From: Clonostachys chloroleuca
Taxonomy: Eukaryota; Ascomycota; Sordariomycetes; Hypocreales; Bionectriaceae
Direction of reading: 5' to 3'
Length of the DNA stretch: 64,000 nucleotides
Assembly: GCA_037952775.1 (NCBI GenBank)
Contig: JBANAY010000003.1
Location: 37,345,507-37,409,506 of the forward strand
Made by a program: the position numbers and the translations under genes. How positions within the stretch are numbered: the stretch's first letter is position 1; every line of letters begins with the position of its first letter. This document shows, one piece after another, positions 44,091-55,554 of the stretch. The notes beneath the pieces are model-generated. The model was given only the letters and a program-made list of their open reading frames with translations, ran no database searches and had not been told where the DNA came from.

Positions 44091-45346
44091 ATGGCCTAGG
44101 CTCCATCCCCTCAAGTGTGCTAAGGCAATGGCTGCTGTGTGGTTATAAATGCATGCTCTGAGACACAGAGCAGCCGGCTCAAGCTGCTTCTCTTGATCAA
44201 CCCTGTTACCTGTCGCTGTCACTTCCGCTATTTGTACCAGTTTGGCTTGACAAGTGCTGCCACATGCAGTTACTGATCCTTTCTGTCTTATCACACTGTA
44301 GGCGATGCAGGCGAGCATAGCTACTTGATATAAGGGTAGTGTCAATTTTGTCGATTAGTACAGCAATAGATTCGTTTTGAACATCCCGTGATGAGCTTAT
44401 CATCGCAGTGTATATGATAAGTATCTAATAGCTCCAACCAATGGAAAGGCAGAATTCCATGTGTAGACTAACCATTTTGGGCGTGACATTATTGAAAATC
44501 TGAAATCATTTGACAATTTACCCGAATATTCACCGGCTAATCACAGCCGAATAGCTAGCCAATCATAGCTCGCGACGGCCATTTGCTGCTAGCCCGGCCT
44601 GGCTGTCTTTTATTACGACGAGTGATCAACGCGTAGCAGATCTGATTGTCCGAGGAATAGCCGAAGCGATCTCAGCCCCAATCATCCCCCAGATATTGAC
44701 AATTGGTTTGTCAGTTTTTGGCTAAATATACTATAAGAATAAGTTGGCTGCCACCTACACACGCAATTAGTACGGGCCATTGGATTATTGACATGTCCAC
44801 TATGACCATTATTATTATGTGAGTTTATTAACGTACGTATCACCTGCTTATGGAACAACCTTGGAGATCCAGCCACTTGAACGATATTAGCACAAATGTA
44901 GCTACAGGGTATGGGCAATCTTCGAGTGGTCGACCTGAGTCATAGATGTTTACCTAGTACAAGATACAGCATTCGCACTTTATGCACACACAAAATACCT
45001 ATATACGTGAGCACCTGTGCATGTACTTAACAGAATACGACCTCACCATATCAGAAGTGGCTGGAGTCCTCATCAGAGACCTATCATTCGTCGTCCATAC
45101 CTCGCAGTCACCAGCCGAGATGTCAATGAACACCAAGAGCATCACCAAAAGCGGAAAGGGGAGGAATTCTATTCCGGTCATCATGTGCACGCGCTACAAT
45201 AGTTCCCATTCCCCAACCTCGACTGCGATAAGGGACTCGGGCCCATCAACTGACCCACCTTCGTCCATTTCCCCCCCATAACATACCCATCACATTCTCA
45301 CGGAAACTACGTATTACTTCCCCAGGACTTTCTTCGGCCGCTCACA
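44091..45346. other. intergenic, no gene seen
   Basis: Includes the nitrilase 3' region and the upstream region of the next regulator. Pyrimidine-rich tracts occur near 45260-45300. A 99-codon plus frame at 44982-45281 has no recognised motif and is probably chance. Confidence 0.45.
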
Positions 45347-48057
45347 ATGAAGCCAGCTGGAAGACAGCGTGTGTCGCTTGCTTGCTTGGCGTGCCGCGCA
45401 AAGCGGATGCGTGTCAGTTTGACGACCCCCCGTGCGGCGCTCTCCCTCCTCGGGCCACCCCACTCGCGATACTGACATTGATGCAGTGTGACGGCAAGGA
45501 GCCAGTATGCGCTTCTTGCGTGAAAAGAGACATCGAGTGTATCTATCAGCATACGGAGAATAAGCGTAGGTTCGTAGTCCTCGTCTATAGACCTCCAACC
45601 TACCCCGCAAAAAGCCCTTCCCGACTCGTGTGGTGTTGAACAGCGTAATTGATGAAACATTGCGCTAGGCCGCCCAGTAAGAAATATGTCGAGTCTCTGC
45701 AGGCCCGGATCCGACACTTGGAGTCTCAGTTGACATCATTGGGTGCTCCGTTACCTGGTGCCCAGTTCGTCGAATTGGGCCGTGACGGGAGCGAGGCGGA
45801 AAGCGAGACAGAGAGCGACCAGCATAATCACGATCCCTTGTCCGAGCTGACCGGCCTCGTCGGGCGGCTTGCCGTTGTCGATGATGGGCAACTGCACTAT
45901 TTCGGCTCTCAGAGCTCCTTCAATTTGCCGAGGCAGCCCGCCAACCCAGCTCCCACGGCGCAGAATCTTTGGACCAGAATGCAGACGCAAGGCCTCGCTG
46001 CGGCAGCTCAGCTTGGGATGCTCACCACCATATCCTCGGAACTTGAGGATCACCTTCTAGATCTGTACTGGAGGTGGCAGAATTCATGGAACTACATTGT
46101 TCACAAAGGCGCCTTTTTGAGAAGCCGGACGGGCCTCGACGATGGGCGATACTGCTCTCCGCTGCTTCTCTCCGCTATATTCGCAATCTCCGCGCGTTAC
46201 TCGGATCGGGTCGAGCTACGAACTATCGCTGACGACCCTAGCACATCCGGAAATGCCTTTTGTGAGCAAGCCAAGATATTGCTCCTCTACGAAAGCGAGG
46301 CACCGTCTGTTACTACCGTGCAAGCAGCAGCCATCTTGGGTTTGCGTATTATGTCGGATGGGAAAGAAGCACTTGGCTGGCTATATTGTGGTCCGTAACC
46401 CCCCCGATGCCTCAACTTGGTGACGGTCCGAGGATGTACAGGCACTCGCGCTAATGAGACTGGCAGGAAATGCAACAAGAATGGCTCATAACCTGGGACT
46501 GCACATGGACTGTTCTACCTGGGTAGCAACGGGTCTTATCTCCGAAGACGAGGCTGAGGTTAGGAAAGTGACGTGGTGGGGATGCTTTGTTGTTGATAAG
46601 TAAGTTGTTCGACAAGTTGTCTCGTATTCTCGTCGGGGAGGGAGTGTATGCAGGCTAATTGTGATCCGAGCAAGACTATTCGCCTGTGGCCTCGGCCGAC
46701 CTAGCAGCATTCAGAGGTCCGGTGTGACTTGCCCAAAGCCAACGATAGATCGAGAAGAATACAGCCCCTGGATGCCAAAAACGGACGGTCTGGAAGTGAC
46801 GACTTCACTCGGAGCTCATTCACACATCGCTTCAACAGCTCATTTCGTGTCAGAGTGCATGGCCATTGCCTGCGAGGCCCTCGAATTGATGTAAGAGTCA
46901 AAGCATATCCTTGAGCAGCTCTTTCTCTTGTGCCGTTATGGTGTGCTAATATGTACTCAATCCTAGATATGCTCCAAATAGTAGGCTCGCCGCCAAGGAC
47001 ATCGAGGGCATTGTCAGTAAAGCGGATGTTGACTTGCGTGCGTACTACACCGCATTGCCTACATATCTACGCCTCCCTTCGTCGCCAAAGGTCTCTGCGC
47101 TTCCTCATATCTACTTGGCCCAGTATATACCGCCTCGTCTCTACTGCTCCTTACATGTGCTGACACACTTGGCCAAGCATCCAATATCATACACATCTCG
47201 TTCTTCTTCACAGACCCCTGATCCAGAAGAAACGGGGCAGAAGGCGAACAAATGATGGCTCGGCCACTGATAGTGCGGCCAGTCCCGGCGAGAGCCTATA
47301 CCTCAATCAGCACATGGAAATATGCCGTCACTCCGCAGCTCAGATATCTAGGCTGATGCATGTCTATAAACAGCACTACACTCTGGTGAGTTGATTTGCG
47401 ACTACCCTGTCCTGAGCTCATCAAGTTCGAGGGATTGTCGTTGCCAAGTGCGTAATCTGATAAGGGCAGCGTCAAATACCCATTGCTGCCGTACACCTTT
47501 CGTTCGCGGCAGCAGTTATTCACCTCATCGACGCTCGTCCCACGAACCCGAACTGGGACCAAGCTGTGCGGCACCTCAAGACCTGCGTTGATGCGCTCAA
47601 GGACTTGCGGACTCCTTGGTGCGCTTGGGCAGACCGGTCGTTGCGGGGTGTGCATTTGTTGGCTCTGGACTGGTATCAATGTGACGATGTGTCGCAACTT
47701 AAGAAGGACCGCCACAGTGGCGAGGATGATGCTTCTCATACACTATTAACGGCTACCTGTGTACACATGCCCGAGGCAACGAGTCCGAATCAGGCTGACG
47801 ATGGCGGTTATTCAACTTCATGGGGTCACAGTAAGTCGAGACTCCACACTGTCGACGAAACCGAAGGTTACGCAGCACCATCAAATATTTCTGGGCGACC
47901 AGAGCCTGAAAACTTCTGGGCTTCCTTATTTGAACATACGGATGCGGATCTGGATATGAATGGCGTGGTCAGAGAATGGTTGTCTGACAGATGGTATGAC
48001 TGGTCTTTAACAGAATTCGAGGCAGGTGGAAGCGGTGGCAACCCAAATGAGCTCTAA
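45347..48057 (+). CDS. Zn2Cys6 fungal transcription factor
   Basis: Eight exons (45347-45412, 45487-45569, 45669-46390, 46467-46599, 46675-46890, 46967-47122, 47178-47385, 47470-48057) join in frame to 723 residues. The zinc cluster is split by the first intron: CLACRAKRMR|CDGKEPVCASC then a final Cys in KRDIEC. A coiled stretch follows (KKYVESLQARIRHLESQL), then the Fungal_trans region with HLLDLYWRWQNSWNYIVHK, GNATRMAHNLGLHMD, KVTWWGCFVVDK, and the helix with YHTHLVLLHRP. The C-terminal tail has acidic and Trp-rich segments that could activate transcription. It is the closest regulator to the nitrilase pair, about 1.3 kb downstream. The intron positions are inferred by frame and splice signals. 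Confidence 0.9.
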
Positions 48058-48713
48058 GTTGTGTAAGTGAGGCAGTTGTAGCAATGTGGATTATTTGTAT
48101 GAAGCATCTGTCTTGGACAGCAGATGTGACTAGCTTTGGGAGTAATCATTCAACCTGCCGCTTTTAAATACAGCTTCTATCAACCACTTCGATCAATGAG
48201 ATCATCGACTTCGTTCAATTACTTCAAGAACAGCTTCGGACTGGTAAATTACTGGTTGTGAAAGCGGGCGTGACGGCAAGCCCCGCGAAAACGTCCCAAT
48301 GTCGATGTCTTATCAACTTCATGTCCTTCGCTGTATAACCCTTGCCAAACCACAGTCTTCGCGGCCGCACTAACTATATAATACCACTTTCATCCAGCAG
48401 ATCTCCGAACGGTTGCGCCAGACGTTCCAATGCCCATCCGAGAGGCCTTGATCCCCACCAAAAGCCTAGAGTATAATTTCCTAGCAAGGTGTGGGGCGGC
48501 GGGTCTTGATACAGCATGAAAATCATCGACGAAAATGGAAGGACTACTCATCCAATCAACATCAGCATTCTGCATGGAGCAAATTTGGTGAAGTACTAGT
48601 TCACTGAATTTCGGCCAAATTCTTGACGTGCCAAGTTGACATGTTTTTTTTACTATTAGACTTTTTAAGCATTCAATTTTATATTATCATCCGAAAGCCT
48701 CTTTTCAACCACC
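48058..48713. other. convergent intergenic region
   Basis: Lies between the 3' ends of two regulator genes. No gene, RNA or repeat was recognised. Confidence 0.5.
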
Positions 48714-50304
48714 CTATTTAACCTCACTGTCCATCCAATGATGATAATAATACATCTGGTGTAATATTATCCGCCATAGAGTCATAGCCCATCCCCCCTG
48801 ACGTAGAATTCGCAGTAGACATAACTCCACTCCCCTCTTTGCCTCTTGGCTCATTGCACTCAGCACATAGGTAATATTCAGAACGTATTGGGTTTTCTCG
48901 GGTTCAAGAATCTCGCATAGGTTGCTGTATAATCCGTTGACCGACCCTGCCCATGATTCTCGTCTTTCACCAAGAAACAGCTCGAGAGGCGTCAACGCCT
49001 GCTCATGAGGCATTGACCCCTGCAGTATAACGCAGACTCCAACGAGGCAAGTTAGTCGTGTGAACTCCAGCTCGCTGCTCTGGTCGTTCAACTGCTCCCG
49101 ACTGTTCTTTATGACAAGCAGTGCTTCTTGTATGCAAGCAAGGCTAGCTAATCCTCTGGTGTTGGCCACGAATGTGCCAATATCTTGAACAAAGGAGAGC
49201 AGCCATAGACTTCGGAGTCGATGGAGGCCTCCCATGGATGCAATACCGGGGTTGAGCGCAGAAGCTTCGGGCGGCGCGGATATGTCCCAAATCTGGTTCG
49301 AACTGTCAAACCAGGTCGGTTTTGCCATCAAACATACACTGGGATAGATGAGTGAGATTATTTGATCGGTATAAGCAATGGGGGTCTGGGCCTTACAGAT
49401 AGACTGGTAGGCCCAGTCTCCAGTTCTCCTTCAAAGACTGCATGCCTCCTCTTGCTTCAACCAAACGTAGCAGCCCATCGTGGTGTATCTGCCACTCGTC
49501 CTCTGAACCCCAATATCTCTATTCTCGTCAGTGGCTTGCTTTTGCCTCTCCTCTCTTCCTCGGTCGTGTGGCGTGGAGTATTACCTCAAATGTCAATAGT
49601 CGCAGGACCGCCGCAATCAAGGCATCACTTCGTGACAGTGCAGCGTCACTCATCCATTGTGAGACTATATGCACAGCCTCGGCTTTGAATTTAAAGGCTT
49701 CCTCGTATGTAGAGAAACCCTGCATTCGGGCAAGATGTGCTGCCGAGTGTGCCATGATAGCGTTGAAGGACGCAGCGTTGGACATGTCCAAGGGTAGCCA
49801 GACGTCGCGCATCGGATTGAAGTTGGAGGCGGTACTCTGGGTGAACATCATGGTAGCGTACGTACTTAACCCTGCATCGTTCGTATTACGAGATGCTTAA
49901 GGGAGGGGGGAGAGGGGGTCATTCGGCGGCTCACAGTGATGCAGCAGTTTATGATGCTGTACCGTCAGCTTGACTGGGAACATGTCGAAGGGATCCAAGC
50001 AGCCGCAAGCCAAGGCACGATTCATTCCAGCCAAGGCTTGAGCAGGTATCCCATCCAGTTGAATCGAGGGTGGCCCGCTCGTGCTGGAAGAGCTTGTCGT
50101 CCCGTCTTCCCGCGCCGGATACGCGTCTTTGGGTAGGATTTGCCGCGCCTGTTGACGTGCACTCTCCGCCCTACGCTTTTTGTCGTGTTTGGCTTGTCGT
50201 CGTTGCTTCCAGTGTTCGCGCATGGCATGGCTACGAGCCTCGCCGGCATCGTTTGGGTTGCCAACAAAGGCAAAGGAGCTACCAGGTGGCGAGTTAGATG
50301 CCAT
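48714..50304 (-). CDS. fungal transcription-factor-domain protein without a zinc cluster
   Basis: Four minus-strand exons (50304-49935, 49871-49585, 49518-49397, 49338-48714) join in frame to 467 residues. The N-terminus MASNSPPGSSFAFVGNPND is followed by the basic stretch SHAMREHWKQRRQAKHDKKR, then FPVKLTVQHHKLLHHWLSTYA, a helical middle (MSNAASFNAIMAHSAAHLAR), and ERYWGSEDEWQIHHDGLLRL with VEARGGMQSLKENWRLG. This is the layout of fungal regulators (Fungal_trans_2-like) that lack a zinc finger and carry the conserved HAMREHW-type basic motif. It may bind partner proteins or act through a non-zinc DNA contact. It is convergent with the Zn2Cys6 regulator and upstream of the catalase. Targets are unknown. 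Confidence 0.8.
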
Positions 50305-50732
50305 GGCGTGCCTTATGACCTGCAAGAGCTAACGCGGACCAGTGCGTATTAAAAGGGACGCCCGATGTTTAAAACTACTGTAACTTCACAAACTGTCCTA
50401 CCTCGAGCAATTCTCCACTCTCAGCTCAGACGGTGAAGAAGGCGGGGAAGGGAGAGTCGCCCCACTCACTCTACCCAATGTACAAGTGACGTCATAAGAG
50501 TGAAAAGGCCCACGCAGATTTGTTGATAGCCTTACTTGTTATCTTGATAAAACCTCCATATAGTGTTATGCTATCGTATAGTACCTGTGCTAGCCAATCT
50601 AAGCACCAATGACACAGAATTTCCAAAGGCCATTTTGGAGTCACTGGCAGTCAGACCTCATGTCTCGCTAGAAATTGAACCCGGGGAGTGGCTTTATTAG
50701 ACTCGACATGTAGTCTCATAGGTGCCAAGTCA
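50305..50732. other. intergenic
   Basis: Upstream of the zinc-less regulator (-) and downstream of the catalase (-). No gene is seen. A GGTTCAATTTC on the minus strand near 50670 resembles a tRNA T-loop, but the arms do not pair. Confidence 0.5.
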
Positions 50733-52756
50733 TCACTGCCGGACCGCTTCTGTGGCGTCGTGGATACGACTCCCTAGATCCTTGTCGACCTGTGCGAACA
50801 AGTCTGTGCAGTGTTATTACCTGGTTGGTCACAAAATTCATAGAGCTGAATGGAATGTCTTACGGTACACCGCGGATCTGAGGCGGCTGTCTGTCACACC
50901 GGCTATGTGGGCAGCCACATTTGAAATGAATCTCTCTTGATGGCCAGGTTCTCGCCCTATGACCTCCCACATACTAGTCGCCTGCTCAAAGTCCAGGGCC
51001 GTCACATTGCTGGTGTAGCTCAGGACCTGGCCAGTCCACCTCTCGTGTTCGGTCAAGGTCGAAAGCGAACCACCATCACTGCCTCCTACCTTGAAGGCCA
51101 TGGGTTTAAGCTGAGAGCCCACGTAGTTTGGTTCATCGTTGTAATTGTTGGTGAAGTTCATAAACCCGTCCCGTTGATACGGGCAGTGAACAGGCACCTT
51201 GGCATGGTTTGTAGGAAGCATCTGATAATTCGTCCCCAACCGATAGCGTGCAGCGTCCGGATATGCAAACATGCGAGCTTGTAGCACTGGATCCAGATTA
51301 GTGTTGAGAGTACATCAAAGGGCAGGGTATCTTACTAGGATCAGCAGAAGGCGCCCATCCGGGGACCATTGTCGAGGGCGAGAAAGCCGCCTGCTCAATA
51401 TCTGTGAAATAATTGTTTGGCTATTGGGTGAGCAATGTTTCCAGACCTTTCAGACGTCCCGGTACTCACGTTCTCGTTAAGAGTCAAGACGCCAATTTGC
51501 CTCAGGGGAACATCCTTGTGAGGCCAGACCTTGGTCATATCAAATATATTCCACTTGTACCCCTCGGCCTGTTTGGGTGTCAACACTTGAACATAGACGT
51601 TCCATTTCGGGTAGTCCCCCTTGGTGATTGCGTTATAAAGGTCATCGACCAGGTGGTCAGGGTTCTCGCCTGCAACTTTGGTGGCGGTTTCACGATCAAA
51701 GTTCTTGATACCTAGCTGTGGTTTGATATGCACCTTTACGTAGCTGAATGTACCATCCTGTGCGGGGCCTGTTAGTCGGCGAAAAATTTTCAGGGGTTTA
51801 AGATTACTCCCACCTCTTTAGTGAATTTGTAAGTATGGCCACTGAATGCGGGCATCATTCTCAGCGATGCCGGCGTTCCCCGGTCACTGAACAAGTGCAT
51901 AAGTTCATGGATCCCTTCTGGGTTCCCGACATGAAAGCTAGCCCATATTAGGCTCTAATTGGTTCCTGACGTGAATAGCTGTCAAGACTTACTCCCAAAA
52001 CTGGCTGAGTTAGCACGGTGGAGCCTGTAAGATGTGACGCAAAGCCGCTTACCATATCAGCGTCGGCGGTGTTTGTCCTTGGATTTCTCTTATGTGACCG
52101 ATTGAGTGAAGGAAACTTGATGGGGTCCCGGACGAAGAACACGGGCTAAGAATCATAGTCAACTTTCTCGAGCGAAACTAAAAAGAGCTTCATAGCTTAC
52201 TGTGTTATTAAAAACCCAATCCAGGTTGCCTTCATCTGTGTAAAGTTTCATAGCCCACCCATGAACATCACGAACCGTGTCCGCCGAGCCTCGCTCGGGA
52301 CCTACCGTCGAAATGCGTACTAGGCATTTTGTTTTTTTCCCAACCGTGTTAAGGAAGCTAGCAGAGGTTATGTCGCCGCAATCATGGGTCACCTCAAACT
52401 CTCCATATGCGCTAGAAGTAATTGAGCAAGCGAGCTCACCGAGGGGGCTTTGTTCAACATACCCAGCAGCCTTCGCGTGAACAACTCTGTAGTATGTCAG
52501 TGACATGCCATGTCTTGCATTTTAAGATAGATTGGGGCTTAACCTTTCAGGGATGCGCTCTCTTGAGAAGTGGGCCAATGTCTCGAGGAGCTGCGTGTCT
52601 TGTAACAACACAAGGCCGCCGCCACCACCTCCGTTACGAAGCTGGACGCTGGTATCGTCTCTTGGCTGGGGGCAGCCTGCGTGTGTTTAGCCGGTATTGT
52701 TTTATGAATGTTCCACGGAAAGCTGTACCTTCAGCGAGTGTATAGTAGGAAGGCAT
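50733..52756 (-). CDS. monofunctional heme catalase (small subunit)
   Basis: Eleven exons on the minus strand: 52756-52729, 52676-52544, 52486-52463, 52411-52201, 52145-52053, 52000-51993, 51937-51814, 51757-51470, 51420-51336, 51286-50864 and 50803-50733. They sum to 1488 nt, or 495 residues, with every phase matching. Exon 6 is only 8 nt and supplies FW plus part of the Asp in [13 protein letters not shown]. The distal His57 is in RVVHAKAAG, the distal Asn in [10 protein letters not shown], and the proximal Tyr region reads [35 protein letters not shown] and [14 protein letters not shown] are typical. The size fits small-subunit clade 3-type catalases of about 490-500 residues. The C-terminus EAVRQ is not a PTS1 signal and there is no signal peptide, so the protein should be cytosolic. 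It is divergent from a GMC oxidoreductase that may release peroxide. Confidence 0.92.
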
Positions 52757-53811
52757 CTTGAGTAGAAGCTGTAATTGCATGTGGCACTGCAAGTTCTATT
52801 CAAAGGCCATGACCTCCCTGACTGAGCGGTCTGAGCTGCTTATTATATAGAAGACTCTTCATATATAGGCCTTCCAGTCAACGCTCATCGTCTACATAGT
52901 CAGACTACCTTATGAGACAGATTCCACAGAAAACTTCCCCGTGAATGCCTAATCCTGAATGTAATGGGTGTGATTGGCTGGATCATGTACCAAGAGTTGC
53001 GGGTAAGCTGAACACCACCCAGCGTGGAGAACACGCACTATGATTCGGTGGATAGTATTTCTAAGAATGGCTGTGATGGCTTAGCTCCTCCACCGATCTA
53101 CCACATCGGTTATCTCATGCCGGGGAGACGCCGAATTACCCCCGGCAAACTGAGCTCAGACAGACTAGCTGAAATTGCTTCAGGTCTCTGTAGCTATTCT
53201 GGCTACCCCTCAGACATTGTTGTCGTTTTCAGCATGACTACTCAGCGAATGAGACTCAAATGTTATCATGGGCATGGGTTCCGGGACATCCGGTAGGACG
53301 ATACTTCAGCTTATGCAGAGCTTATTTGCCAGAGGGAGACGATGGTTGGTGTGTATGACACTACTTTGGGATGTAAGCCTAATATGGAAGGGCTAGTAAA
53401 CGAATAGGAATTAAGCTAGGGGTTTGTCCAGCATTCCTCATAGCGCTTTAATGTTTCCCTTTGAGTGAACAGATACACCTGGCGTACCTGATAGACTATA
53501 CCTCAGCCAAGGTAAAGCTTATTGCTTGAGGAGAGACGAGAATGTATTATAGGCCCAATTTAGAAGGGCTAATAAACGAATAGGAATTGATTGGGGGGGT
53601 TGTCCAGCATTTCCCCTCTTCGTAAGAGGCATGCATCCAGATTACTCGGGAGGAGAATAGGTAACTGCTCAAATTGTGGATGTATAAATATGGCTGATGA
53701 TGCCGCGAGAGCATACGTCAAATATCTCACAAGGGCTCCTTCAGTCAGAGCAGCATCTTCTTTCTTTACACCTGAATACATTTCATTCAATAGACCCTTC
53801 AATCACACACC
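52757..53811. promoter_or_regulatory. divergent catalase/GMC promoter region with a 60-bp repeat
   Basis: A TATAAATA at 53683-53690 lies 122 bp before the GMC start. Two imperfect direct repeats of about 60 bp, at 53377-53439 and 53553-53615, share GAAGGGCTA, AAACGAATAGGAATT and TTGTCCAGCATT with few changes, 176 bp apart. The 90-codon plus frame at 53024-53296 has no recognised motif. Confidence 0.55.
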
Positions 53812-55554
53812 ATGTCAGTCCAAGACGGCGCTCGGTTCGACTTTATTGTCGTGGGTGGTGGCACAGCTGGCAATATTGTCGCCGCACGCCTAGCTGAGAA
53901 CCCCAACGCCAGGATTCTGGTCGTTGAAGCTGGCATTGGCAACTCTATTGATAATGAAGAGATCCGCACGCCCGCGCTTGCAATGGACATCCGGGGCAGT
54001 CAGTATGACTGGGCTTACAAGACCACCATGGTCAAGCGCGATGACTATGAGCGTATTGAGAAGCCCAATACCCGCGGAAAGGCCCTTGGGGGCAGCTCTT
54101 CGCTTAATTATTTTTCATGGGTGCCTGGATCTAAGGGCACCTTTGACATGTGGGAGGAGTACGGTGGAAAGGAGTGGACCTGGGATCCCCTCCTTCCTTA
54201 TCTTAGGAAGAGTGTGACCTACCACGACGATGAGGGCTTGTATCCGGAGGAACTCAAGAAGATTGGTTCCGGCGGCCCCATTCCAATTGCTCATGCCAAC
54301 CTTATGCCAGAAATGAGCCACTTCCGTGAGCTTCTCACCAAAGCTTGGAAGTCCACTGGCGAGCCTGTTTCTGAGAACATATTCGACGGCGAGATGCGTG
54401 GCCTTGTGCATAGTGTCAACACAATCTACAAAGGCCGACGATCAGGTAGCTTCCTCGCGGTAGCTAACACTAAAAACGTTACTATCCTTCCTGAAGTCAT
54501 ATCGAAGCGGCTGATTATCGACAACGCTGAGCGTGCTGCCAAGGGAGTCACGGTGATCACTGTCTCCGGACAGGAGCTTAGCTTCTACGCTACCCGTGAA
54601 GTCATCGTGTCTCAGGGTGTCTTTGAAACCCCCAAGCTCCTAATGCTCAGCGGTATCGGTCCTGCTGCTGAGCTGGCTAAACATAGTATCCCACTGGTTG
54701 TTGATTCGCCTCATGTTGGTCAGCATCTGCTGGATCATCCAGGCGTACCTTTTGTCCTTCGAGTCAAGGATAACTACTCTATGGATAGTCATGTCCTCCG
54801 AAAAGGTCCTGTGCGTGATAAGGTCCTAGCAGCTTACTCCAAGAGCCATACTGGTGCCATGGGGTCACCCTTCCTCGAGATGATTGGGTTCCCCCGTATT
54901 GACAAGTACCTGGAGAAATCTCCCGAGTACCGCGCGGCAAAGGCTTCGAATGGTGGCCTTGACCCATTTTGTCCGTATGGACAGCCCCATTTCGAGCTTG
55001 ATTTTATCCCATTGTTCGGAAGTGCCTTCCAATGGCACTTTCCCCATCCCAACAAGGGCAGCTACATGACTGTCATGGTCGACCTTGTCAGGCCGGTTTC
55101 TGAAGGTGGTGAAGTCACTCTGAACAGTGCCGATCCCTTGGAGCAAGCCTCGATTAATCTAAATTATTTCAACAATGATCTTGACATTATTGCCATTCGC
55201 GAAGGCATCAGGTTCGCCTACGACGTTCTTAAGAATGGCGATGGGTTCAAGGATATTGTTGAGGATGAATATCCGTGGGAAATGCCGTTACATGATGATG
55301 AGGCAATGAAGAGGACCGTTCTGGACCGTTCCCAGACTTCGTTTCACCCCTGTGGCACTGCTCGCCTGTCCAAGAATGTCCAACAGGGTGTCGTGGACTC
55401 TAGTCTGAAGGTACATGGGATTAAGAACCTCCGTGTCATCGACGCGTCCGTCATCCCAGTCATTCCGGACTGTCGCATTCAAAACTCCGTCTACATGGTG
55501 GCCGAAAAGGGTTCAGATGCCATCAAGCGCGACCACGCAGATCTCTACCGTTAG
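53812..55554 (+). CDS. GMC oxidoreductase (choline/aryl-alcohol dehydrogenase type)
   Basis: A single exon of 580 residues. The FAD dinucleotide motif DFIVVGGGTAGNIVAARLAE is near residue 10; the GMC signature GKALGGSSSLNYFSW and the second signature (FETPKLLMLSGIGP) follow. The catalytic His is in TSFHPCGT and the partner residue is an Asn in PDCRIQNSVYMVAEKG. There is no signal peptide, so unlike secreted glucose or aryl-alcohol oxidases it should act inside the cell. It oxidises an alcohol to an aldehyde, passing electrons to O2 or another acceptor. The uninterrupted frame contrasts with the intron-rich catalase across the shared promoter. The substrate is unknown. Confidence 0.92.
   Translation: MSVQDGARFDFIVVGGGTAGNIVAARLAENPNARILVVEAGIGNSIDNEEIRTPALAMDIRGSQYDWAYKTTMVKRDDYERIEKPNTRGKALGGSSSLNYFSWVPGSKGTFDMWEEYGGKEWTWDPLLPYLRKSVTYHDDEGLYPEELKKIGSGGPIPIAHANLMPEMSHFRELLTKAWKSTGEPVSENIFDGEMRGLVHSVNTIYKGRRSGSFLAVANTKNVTILPEVISKRLIIDNAERAAKGVTVITVSGQELSFYATREVIVSQGVFETPKLLMLSGIGPAAELAKHSIPLVVDSPHVGQHLLDHPGVPFVLRVKDNYSMDSHVLRKGPVRDKVLAAYSKSHTGAMGSPFLEMIGFPRIDKYLEKSPEYRAAKASNGGLDPFCPYGQPHFELDFIPLFGSAFQWHFPHPNKGSYMTVMVDLVRPVSEGGEVTLNSADPLEQASINLNYFNNDLDIIAIREGIRFAYDVLKNGDGFKDIVEDEYPWEMPLHDDEAMKRTVLDRSQTSFHPCGTARLSKNVQQGVVDSSLKVHGIKNLRVIDASVIPVIPDCRIQNSVYMVAEKGSDAIKRDHADLYR

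Noticed and set aside
50645..50690. tRNA-like T-loop (GGTTCAATTTC on the minus strand)
   Set aside because: Flanking bases do not form the T-arm or acceptor stem, so no tRNA was called.
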